This document shows positions 1 through 5,656 of a stretch of 7,019 nt of DNA, one piece after another (position 1 is the stretch's first letter; every line of letters begins with the position of its first letter). Source of the stretch: Bordetella parapertussis (GTDB lineage Bacteria; Pseudomonadota; Gammaproteobacteria; Burkholderiales; Burkholderiaceae_C); assembly GCA_945899335.1 (NCBI GenBank), contig CAMDIP010000069.1, forward strand, positions 1 to 7,019. Direction: 5' to 3'. The translations under genes were made by a program, and so were the position numbers. The notes under the pieces are model-generated. The model was given only the letters and a program-made list of their open reading frames with translations, searched no databases and was not told the DNA's origin.

Positions 1-327
1 TGTACTCCCCAATCCAATGCCTACAAAGAAGCGCACCCTGCTCTTAAAGAATTTGGTGTGCAAGTCTTTGGTCTAAGCACGCAATCCACGCATTACCAAC
101 AAGAAATGGCCGAACGTTTGCAACTTCCATTTGCAGTGCTCAGCGACGCCGAACTGCAATTTCAAAAGGCCTTGCAATTACCCACCTTCGTGATAGCAGA
201 AAAGACTTTGATCAAAAGGCTGACTATGGTGGTTAATGACGGCGTGATTCAACAAGTACATTACCCAGTATTCCCAAGCGATGCAGATGCAGCTTGGGTG
301 TTGCGCTATTTGCAAACTGTGGTTTGA
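1..327 (+). CDS. Peroxiredoxin, BCP/AhpC-TSA-like, 5'-truncated by window edge
   Basis: Reading from base 1 gives 108 codons ending at TGA 325-327; the true start lies upstream of the window. The family reduces hydrogen peroxide or organic peroxides through a peroxidatic cysteine in a thioredoxin fold. The first visible residues, CTPQSNAYKE, match the active-site helix seen in BCP-like peroxiredoxins (GCTxQxCxxRD), so codon 1 is probably the peroxidatic Cys. Further family-like blocks follow: VFGLSTQ, LPFAVLSDAELQ, LPTF, KRLTMVVNDG and HYPVFP, ending in a C-terminal helix. The resolving Cys that BCP proteins carry five residues after the peroxidatic one is Asn here, and no other Cys occurs in the visible part, so it may work as a 1-Cys enzyme. 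The GTG at 58 is internal, not the start. No clear terminator follows before the RND gene. Family assignment is fairly sure; substrate and reductant cannot be told. Confidence 0.85.
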   Translation, partial: CTPQSNAYKEAHPALKEFGVQVFGLSTQSTHYQQEMAERLQLPFAVLSDAELQFQKALQLPTFVIAEKTLIKRLTMVVNDGVIQQVHYPVFPSDADAAWVLRYLQTVV

Positions 328-341
328 CACTGGTTTGACAC
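320..341 (+). repeat. Perfect 11-nt tandem duplication over the peroxiredoxin stop codon
   Basis: TGGTTTGACAC occurs twice head to tail (320-330 and 331-341). The first copy holds the peroxiredoxin TGA stop (325-327). Each copy contains a perfect -35-like TTGACA (324-329 and 335-340). I found no good -10 box at 16-18 nt from either copy (2-3 of 6 matches), so promoter activity for the RND operon is only a possibility. Confidence 0.8.
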
Positions 342-400
342 TGACCTCTGAAACTTTTTGCTTTACGCTTATTTTTGAATGAATTAAAGGGCCAAGAAGT

Positions 401-3400
401 ATGCTGGTAGATGTGGTTGGCGTAGCCCTTAAAAGGCCTTATACATTTGTGGTGATGGCGCTATTGATGTTGGTACTCGGCCCCTTGGCTGCGGTTCGAA
501 CACCAACAGATATCTTTCCTGAAATTCGAATACCTGTCATTGCAGTGGCGTGGGCCTATACCGGTTTGCCACCCGATCAAATGGCTGGGCGTATCACCAA
601 CTTGTACCAACGGGTGCTGACCACCACGGTGAATGACATTGAGCACATAGAAGCCAATTCTTACGCCGGTGTGGGCATCGTCAAAATTTTCTTTCACCCA
701 GGTGTGAATATCGCTGTTGCCAATGCACAGGTGACAGCTATCTCTCAGTTGATGGTTCGTCAAATGCCCCCCGGCGCTTTGCCGCCCTTGATTGTGAATT
801 ACAACGCCTCCACCGTCCCCATTTTGCAATTGGCTTTATCAGGCAAGGGGCTGTCAGAGCAAAATTTGGCTGACCTCGGACTCACACAAGTGCGCACACC
901 CTTGGTCACTGTCGCTGGAGCCGCCATTCCCTTTCCCTATGGCGGAAAGTCGCGTCTCGTTCAAGTAGATTTGAAGTTACCCGAGCTTCAAGCCCGTGGC
1001 TTAAGTGCACAAGACGTGGCCACAGCGCTAGCGGCTCAAAATATCGTCACACCAGTTGGCACCCAAAAGATTGGCAGTTTCGAGTACACCATCAATCTCA
1101 ACAATGCTGCCACTGAAATCAAAGACTTGGCCAATATACCCGTCAAGTCTGTCAATGGCGCCATGATTTACCTGCGGGACGTGGCCAATGTGCATGATGG
1201 CAATTCACCGCAAACCAATATTGTGCATGTCGATGGCAATCGCTCGGTATTGATGTCGGTGCTCAAGAACGGCACAACCTCCACCTTGGCCATTGTCGAC
1301 GGTGTGCGTGAAAAACTTGAAACCATGAAGGATTCTTTACCGCCTACGTTGGAAGTTAAACCACTGAATGATCAATCTATTTTTGTGCGTTCAGCGATAA
1401 GTGGTGTTGCCATGGAAGGCGCGATTGCTGCCGCATTGACCAGCGTGATGATTTTTCTTTTCCTAGGCAGTTGGCGCTCGACCATCATCATTGCCGTCTC
1501 CATCCCTTTGTCCATCATGGGAGCCATCATGGGGTTGGCAGCTCTTGGCGAAACGCTCAACATCATGACCTTGGGCGGTCTTGCTCTGGCTGTGGGTATT
1601 TTGGTCGACGATGCCACCGTGACCATTGAAAATATCAACTGGCATCTTGAGCAAGGCAAAGATGTAGAAACTGCCATCTTGGACGGTGCGGCACAAATCG
1701 TGACACCAGCTTTTATCTCGCTGTTGTGTATTTGCATTGTGTTTGTACCAATGTTCTTTTTAGATGGTGTCGCACGGTTTTTGTTTGTGCCCATGGCAGA
1801 AGCGGTGATGCTTGCCATGGTGTTTTCATTCTTTTTGTCCAGGTCCTTGGTTCCCACCATGGCCAACTACTTGCTCAAACCGCATGCAGCGCATACCGAT
1901 ATGCATGGCAATAACCAAAGCTTGCCCGTCAGTCGCAACCCTTTGGTCCAATTTCAACGCGGTTTTGAGTCAAGCTTTGAAAGGTTTCGGGCAGGTTACC
2001 GAAGTGTCTTGCATTTGGCCTTGTTCAACCGCATCAAAGTCATCACGGTATTCATGAGTTTTATCTTGGCATCCTTTGCGCTCTTGCCTTATTTGGGCAG
2101 CAACTTCTTTCCCGATGTCGACGGTGGACAAATTCTGATCCACGCACGGGTCCCGATTGGAACGCGGGTAGAGGAGACTGCCGCTCGGTTTGCCACCATT
2201 GCAAAAACTATTCTGAAGGTCATTCCCCCTGAAGAAATCACGACCTTGGTAGACAACATCGGCTTGCCACCCAGTTGGATTAACCTCATTTACAACAACA
2301 CTGGCGTTATTGGCACCCAAGACGGCGACATACAAATTGCTTTGCGCAAAGGCCATTTACCTACAGCTGACTATGTTCGAGAGCTGCGCAAAATCTTGCC
2401 AACAGAATTCCCAGATACCGTATTTTCTTTTCCCCCTGCAGACATCGTGAGTCAGATTTTGAATTTCGGCGCACCTGCGCCAATTGACATTCAAATCAGA
2501 GGTGCCAATTTGGCGGGTAATTTTGAGTATGCCAACACCTTGTTGAAAGCCATTCGCGGCATCCCTGGCGTTGCGGATGCCCGCATACAGCAATCGGCCA
2601 AAAGTCCGGTCTTTGATGTCAATATGGACCGAGGACAAGCCCAAGACCTTGGCATCACCCCCAGAGATGTCACCAACAACTTGGTGGTCAACCTTGCTGG
2701 TAGCAGCCAAGTCGCACCCACCTTTTGGCTCAATCCCGCCAATGGCATTTCCTATAGCGTGGTGATGCAAACGCCTCAATACAATTTAGATTCGCTCAAT
2801 GATTTGGCCAACCTGCCAGTGTCTTCTGGGGCAAATAACAACCAACAATTGTTGGGCGGCATCGCCAGCTTTAACCGTACCACCCGCAATGCCGTGGTGA
2901 GCCAGTACGACTCACAACCCATGGTGCAAATCAACGCAACCACTCAAGACACCGATTTAGGCACTGTGGCCAAAGAGGTGCGCCGCGTTATTGCTGAGAC
3001 CGAGGCTGATTTGCCCAAAGGAACCAAAGTGGTTTTGCTGGGTCAGGTGAGAACCATGGAGAAAGCATTTTCTGGTTTGTTGTGGGGCTTGTTGGCTGCA
3101 GTGGTACTGATTTATTTCTTGATCGTGGTGAATTTCCAATCTTGGCGAGACCCCTTTGTGATCATCAGCGCCCTGCCCGCAGCGCTGGCGGGTATTGTTT
3201 GGATGTTGTTTGCTACACGCACCACATTGTCCGTGCCTGCCCTGACTGGCGCCATCATGTGCATGGGTGTCGCCACTGCCAACAGCGTGCTGGTCATCAG
3301 CTTTGCCAGAGAGCGCCTAGAAGAATGGGGTGACCCCTTGGCGGCGGCTTTGGACGCTGGTTTTGTGCGTTTCAGGCCGGTGTTGATGACGGCTTTGGCC

Positions 3401-3604
3401 ATGATCATTGGCATGATTCCCATGGCATTGGGCTTGGGTGAAGGCGGCGAGCAAAACGCACCGCTTGGCCGAGCGGTCATTGGGGGGCTTTGCTTTGCCA
3501 CTGTTGCCACCTTGGTCATCGTCCCTCTGGTGTTCAGTCTGGTTCATACCCAACGTGGGCAATCACGCCCCACCCCCTCGTCTTTCGGAGTAAAGCATGC
3601 TTGA
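401..3604 (+). CDS. RND-family multidrug efflux permease (HAE1/AcrB-like inner-membrane pump)
   Basis: Proton-driven inner-membrane pump of a tripartite efflux system, 1067 aa, the usual length for AcrB/MdtB-type proteins. The pattern is the standard duplicated one. TM1 lies at about 11-31, then a periplasmic loop opening with TPTDIFPEIRIP (34-45), then TM2-TM6 at about 338-490. After a cytoplasmic loop, TM7 lies at about 545-565, followed by a second periplasmic loop and TM8-TM12 from about 890 to 1050. The TM4 proton-relay pair is present as D403/D404 in GILVDDATVTIEN (AcrB D407/D408). The TM10 lysine (AcrB K940) is replaced by Ala960 in GVATANSVLVISFAR, while the TM11 arginine (AcrB R971) is kept as R990. 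The metal-pump (CzcA) TM4 signature is absent, so drugs or other organic compounds are likelier substrates than metals. The start is the first residue before the usual LKRPYTFVVM block; the ribosome site is weak (AAAGG 386-390 or AGAAG 395-399). The adaptor gene follows with an 8-nt overlap. Substrate unknown. Confidence 0.95.
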   Translation: MLVDVVGVALKRPYTFVVMALLMLVLGPLAAVRTPTDIFPEIRIPVIAVAWAYTGLPPDQMAGRITNLYQRVLTTTVNDIEHIEANSYAGVGIVKIFFHPGVNIAVANAQVTAISQLMVRQMPPGALPPLIVNYNASTVPILQLALSGKGLSEQNLADLGLTQVRTPLVTVAGAAIPFPYGGKSRLVQVDLKLPELQARGLSAQDVATALAAQNIVTPVGTQKIGSFEYTINLNNAATEIKDLANIPVKSVNGAMIYLRDVANVHDGNSPQTNIVHVDGNRSVLMSVLKNGTTSTLAIVDGVREKLETMKDSLPPTLEVKPLNDQSIFVRSAISGVAMEGAIAAALTSVMIFLFLGSWRSTIIIAVSIPLSIMGAIMGLAALGETLNIMTLGGLALAVGILVDDATVTIENINWHLEQGKDVETAILDGAAQIVTPAFISLLCICIVFVPMFFLDGVARFLFVPMAEAVMLAMVFSFFLSRSLVPTMANYLLKPHAAHTDMHGNNQSLPVSRNPLVQFQRGFESSFERFRAGYRSVLHLALFNRIKVITVFMSFILASFALLPYLGSNFFPDVDGGQILIHARVPIGTRVEETAARFATIAKTILKVIPPEEITTLVDNIGLPPSWINLIYNNTGVIGTQDGDIQIALRKGHLPTADYVRELRKILPTEFPDTVFSFPPADIVSQILNFGAPAPIDIQIRGANLAGNFEYANTLLKAIRGIPGVADARIQQSAKSPVFDVNMDRGQAQDLGITPRDVTNNLVVNLAGSSQVAPTFWLNPANGISYSVVMQTPQYNLDSLNDLANLPVSSGANNNQQLLGGIASFNRTTRNAVVSQYDSQPMVQINATTQDTDLGTVAKEVRRVIAETEADLPKGTKVVLLGQVRTMEKAFSGLLWGLLAAVVLIYFLIVVNFQSWRDPFVIISALPAALAGIVWMLFATRTTLSVPALTGAIMCMGVATANSVLVISFARERLEEWGDPLAAALDAGFVRFRPVLMTALAMIIGMIPMALGLGEGGEQNAPLGRAVIGGLCFATVATLVIVPLVFSLVHTQRGQSRPTPSSFGVKHA
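3587..3590 (+). promoter_or_regulatory. Ribosome binding site (GGAG) of the adaptor gene
   Basis: GGAG lies 6 nt before ATG 3597, inside the last codons of the permease gene. It supports this start and independent or coupled translation of the overlapping adaptor. Confidence 0.75.
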
Positions 3605-4763
3605 GTCGTCAACCCCCACTGTGTCGCGCGGCTTGTTATGGACCGCACTGTTGTTGGGAGCCGCCGTGGCAGCTTATGTGGTTTATAGCGGTATCAGCAC
3701 ACGCACAACGGATGCAAAGCTGCTGAAAGAACAGGCCCAAACGCAAACAGTACGGACAGTGACTGTTATCGCGCCTGTCCCAGCGAACGCAACCCCTACG
3801 CTAGATTTACCAGGTCGTATTGAAGCTTTTTCCAAAGCGCCTATTTATGCTCGAATCAGTGGCTATTTGAAAAGTTGGAAAGCCGACATTGGCACGCCTG
3901 TCAAAGCTGGCCAACTGTTGGCTGAAATTGATACCCCAGACCTTGATCAACAAATCCTTCAGGCCAAAGCCGAGTTAGCCAGCACACAAGCCAATGCAGC
4001 TTTGTCCGAGAACACCGCTAAGCGTTGGCAGTCCTTGCTTGCCACCAATTTTGTGTCTTCCCAAGCCGTGGAAGAAAAACTGGGAGACCTCAAAGCTAAG
4101 CAAGCCATCGTTGCAGCCTCTCAAGCCAATGTCAGCCGCGTTGAAGCACTGAAAAACTTCAGCCGCATCGTTGCCCCATTCGATGGCGTCATCACCGCTC
4201 GCAATACCGATGTGGGGGCACTGATCAATGTGGGAGGTAATGTGGGTACGGAATTGTTTGTGGTCTCCGACATCAAACGTTTACGTTTGTATGTGAATTT
4301 GCCCCAGGCATACGTGGCACAAATTCAAAAAGGTGCCATCGCCAAGTTCACAGTACCCGAAAGTCCTGGGAAAACCTTCATCGCCAAAGTACAAACCATG
4401 TCACAGGCCATCAGCGCTGGATCGGGCAGTATGCTGGTTCAGCTTTCAGCAGAAAACGCCAGCGGCACTTTGATACCAGGCGGATTTGCCAACGTGAGCT
4501 TTGAGTTGCCAGGCATATCCTCTGGCCTGAGTGTGCCGCCCAGTGCATTGATCTTTACCAAAGCTGGCTTGCGCGTGGCGACTGTGTCGCCTGAAAACAA
4601 AGTGGTTCTCAAAGCTGTTGTCATTGGGCGCGACTACGGCAACAAGGTCGAGTTGTCTTCTGGCTTGGAGGCCTCGGATCGCTTGATTGAAAGCCCACCC
4701 GACGGTGTGAGCGATGGCGATGCAGTCAAGATTGCACCCGCTACACCAGCCAAGAAACCATAA
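3597..4763 (+). CDS. RND efflux periplasmic adaptor (membrane fusion protein, HlyD/AcrA family)
   Basis: Adaptor that joins the inner-membrane RND pump to an outer-membrane channel across the periplasm; 388 aa, typical size. An N-terminal hydrophobic anchor (about 12-32) has no Cys after it, so it is membrane-anchored or signal-cleaved rather than a lipoprotein. The first lipoyl half lies at about 75-112 (GYLKSWKADIGTPVKAGQLL, then EIDTPDLDQQI). An Ala/Gln/Lys-rich alpha-helical hairpin covers about 112-185. The second lipoyl half begins RIVAPFDGVITARNTDVGALI-like at 190. A beta-barrel follows (about 215-295, with YVNLPQAYVAQI and GKTFIAKV), then a membrane-proximal domain (about 300-375, with VPPSALIF), and a short Ala/Pro/Lys tail. 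ATG 3597 overlaps the pump stop (ATGCTTGA, 8 nt), so the two are co-transcribed. The order pump-then-adaptor is the reverse of acrAB. No outer-membrane factor gene follows; the next sequence is a broken VOC gene whose frame begins at the adaptor's stop. Confidence 0.94.
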   Translation: MLESSTPTVSRGLLWTALLLGAAVAAYVVYSGISTRTTDAKLLKEQAQTQTVRTVTVIAPVPANATPTLDLPGRIEAFSKAPIYARISGYLKSWKADIGTPVKAGQLLAEIDTPDLDQQILQAKAELASTQANAALSENTAKRWQSLLATNFVSSQAVEEKLGDLKAKQAIVAASQANVSRVEALKNFSRIVAPFDGVITARNTDVGALINVGGNVGTELFVVSDIKRLRLYVNLPQAYVAQIQKGAIAKFTVPESPGKTFIAKVQTMSQAISAGSGSMLVQLSAENASGTLIPGGFANVSFELPGISSGLSVPPSALIFTKAGLRVATVSPENKVVLKAVVIGRDYGNKVELSSGLEASDRLIESPPDGVSDGDAVKIAPATPAKKP

Positions 4764-4972
4764 GCACGCCCCTGCAACGCACCCCAGTCGCATGGTTTGA
4801 AATTCATGTCGCAGATATGCAACGTGCCAAAGTTTTGTATGAGTCTGTATTCAAGCGTTCATTGTTCGCTTTAGAGACAGGTGCGTTGGTTCTGCACCGT
4901 GATCGACAACCCATCACAGAAGGTGTGATGGTGTATTTCTTCTGTGAAGACTGCGCTGTCGAGAGTTTGTAA
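4760..4972 (+). pseudogene. Remnant of a VOC-family (glyoxalase/bleomycin-resistance fold) gene
   Basis: An open frame of 70 codons runs from ATA 4760 to TAA 4970-4972 without an ATG at its start. It reads ISTPLQRTPVAWFEIHVADM then QRAKVLYESVF, the classic N-terminal beta-alpha unit of small VOC proteins (PVxWFEIxVxDMxRAKxFYE). Later TGALV and VYFFCEDCAVE match the second conserved part. In relatives I recall (about 120-130 aa), roughly 20 residues separate these blocks; here only one or two do, and the protein stops right after CEDCAVE, losing about the last third. So it has an in-frame internal deletion, a C-terminal truncation and no normal start. The ATA sits where ATGA would overlap the adaptor stop: the trace reads ccATAAgc. 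A single G to A change would remove the start and turn TGA into TAA. Translation from CTG 4772 or ATG 4817 is possible but would give an incomplete fold. The family call rests on memory of homologues, not on a search. Confidence 0.72.
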
Positions 4973-5002
4973 ATCGTTTAAACCACCTAAAGAAACAAAA
5001 AA

Positions 5003-5030
5003 GGATTTCTTGACGCAACATGTCAAATCC
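5003..5030. promoter_or_regulatory. Candidate operator: dyad TTGAC-N7-GTCAA over the -35 box
   Basis: TTGAC (5010-5014) and GTCAA (5022-5026) form a perfect 5-bp dyad with a 7-nt centre. The outer arms GGAT (5003-5006) and ATCC (5027-5030) extend the pairing, with three unpaired bases (TTC) on the left only. The left half-site is the -35 hexamer itself, so a dimeric regulator bound here would block or tune polymerase access. No regulator gene lies in the window. Confidence 0.45.
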
Positions 5031-5039
5031 GTTGATAAT
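5010..5039 (+). promoter_or_regulatory. Sigma-70-type promoter for the cysteine-cluster/GNAT-like pair
   Basis: TTGACG (5010-5015, 5 of 6 to consensus) and GATAAT (5034-5039, 5 of 6) are separated by 18 nt. This is the best match seen in the window. Transcription would start near 5046 and leave a leader of about 150 nt before GTG 5198. Confidence 0.6.
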
Positions 5040-5080
5040 TATTTATGTTGCTGGTATGTGCTCACTACATAAGGAATTTT

Positions 5081-5116
5081 GGTTTGAACCACGTTGCAAA
5101 ATGCTGATTTCAAACC
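5081..5116 (+). repeat. Inverted repeat (8-bp arms) in the leader
   Basis: GGTTTGAA (5081-5088) is the exact reverse complement of TTCAAACC (5109-5116), with a 20-nt loop. No U-tract follows, so it is not an intrinsic terminator. It could be a leader hairpin or a second protein-binding dyad. Confidence 0.45.
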
Positions 5117-5186
5117 TACCGAAGCTTGATGACACTTGTATTTGTTTACCCCATGCGCACTTGTTTGTTCGCACCATGTATCACTC

Positions 5187-5190
5187 GGAG
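5187..5190 (+). promoter_or_regulatory. Ribosome binding site (GGAG) fixing the GTG start at 5198
   Basis: GGAG lies 7 nt before GTG 5198. An in-frame TGA at 5192-5194 rules out any start further upstream, so the GTG is the only start that keeps the first Cys residues of the cluster. Confidence 0.7.
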
Positions 5191-5197
5191 TTGATGC

Positions 5198-5656
5198 GTG
5201 CTGTTTGACCACTGTGCCGAATGCCAGCGTTGCTGTAACGTTGAGCCGGGTTATCCCTCCCTCGAAATTACCCTGACACGAAAAGAAGAAAAGCGGCTTG
5301 GCAGCATTTGCATCCAAACCCAATGCGACCACCTCGGTCCTCAGGGTTGCACGCTGGGTGAAGATAAGCCTTTTGGCTGCACTCTTTATCCTCTGAGCTA
5401 CAACCCCAACAAGCAAAAATTTTATTTTGACGCTGACTGTCCTTTGATGGATGAATACATCGCAGGACTGGCTGATAGCAAAAGCGAAGCTTCTGCCCAT
5501 ATGGCCAAGGTTGAGCGCACCGTGGCTAAGCTTGAAGAAAAAGACCCTGTTTTTTTGCAGCAAAACTATGAGGTGGACAAGACGTATTTCGACTTGAAAA
5601 AAATCTCACCCAAAAAAAATAAATCTAAAAAATCAACACAAAAGGCATCACTATGA
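5198..5656 (+). CDS. YkgJ-family cysteine-cluster protein (CxxCxxCC, zinc/iron-chelating domain)
   Basis: 152 aa, soluble, no signal peptide. The cluster is C6-x2-C9-x2-C12-C13 at the very N-terminus, followed by C38, C43, C51, C61 (FGCTLYPL) and C81 (DADCPL). That is the pattern of the YkgJ/FliB-type 'CxxCxxCC' domain thought to bind zinc or an iron cluster. The family is named in part after FliB, which methylates lysines of Salmonella flagellin, but most small members have no proven role, so I give none. Residues about 95-120 are helical and charged, and the tail (134-152) is very Lys/Ser-rich (ISPKKNKSKKSTQK), coded by A-runs of 7 and 8 (5597-5603, 5612-5619). The start is GTG, set by GGAG 5187-5190 and an in-frame stop just upstream. 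The next gene begins within the stop (ATGA, 4-nt overlap), so the two products are made together from the promoter at 5010-5039. Confidence 0.88.
   Translation: MLFDHCAECQRCCNVEPGYPSLEITLTRKEEKRLGSICIQTQCDHLGPQGCTLGEDKPFGCTLYPLSYNPNKQKFYFDADCPLMDEYIAGLADSKSEASAHMAKVERTVAKLEEKDPVFLQQNYEVDKTYFDLKKISPKKNKSKKSTQKASL
5641..5645 (+). promoter_or_regulatory. Ribosome binding site (AAAGG) of the GNAT-like gene
   Basis: AAAGG lies 7 nt before ATG 5653, inside the Lys-rich end of the upstream gene. With the ATGA overlap it fixes the start. Confidence 0.6.

Larger units (their letters stand above)
4973..5197 (+). other. Intergenic regulatory stretch and leader before the cysteine-cluster gene
   Basis: 225 nt between the VOC remnant and GTG 5198. 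It opens with a GTTTAAAC palindrome (4976-4983) and an A-rich stretch with no terminator-like hairpin, so readthrough from the efflux operon is not excluded. A promoter and dyad lie at 5003-5039, then a leader of about 150 nt with an inverted repeat (5081-5116). A 10-codon frame, ATG 5176 to TGA 5206-5208 (MYHSELMRAV), overlaps the GTG start of the next gene by 11 nt. It could be a coupled leader peptide, but nothing else supports its translation. Confidence 0.6.

Noticed and set aside
1372..1866. Long minus-strand open frame (164 codons) inside the RND pump gene
   Set aside because: It lies wholly opposite a strongly supported transporter; its Met/Ala/Thr-rich low-complexity product is what the reverse of membrane-segment codons gives.
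5003..5030. The GGAT...ATCC dyad as a terminator of the efflux operon
   Set aside because: It is AT-rich, has unpaired bases on one side and no U-tract after it; its overlap with the -35 box makes an operator more likely.
5020..5208. 62-codon plus-strand frame (MSNPLIIIYVAGM...) in the intergenic region
   Set aside because: Its ATG lies between the -35 and -10 boxes of the best promoter and has no ribosome site; only the last ten codons (from ATG 5176) were kept as a possible leader peptide.
5039..5563. 174-codon minus-strand open frame opposite the cysteine-cluster gene and its leader
   Set aside because: The plus strand carries a clear CxxCxxCC family protein with ribosome site and promoter; the minus product shows no recognisable motif.
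5597..5622. A7 and A8 runs near the end of the cysteine-cluster gene as a slippage site fusing it to the GNAT-like gene
   Set aside because: Adding one A would enter the GNAT-like frame but meets TAA at once (5620-5622); losing one A gives the wrong frame.
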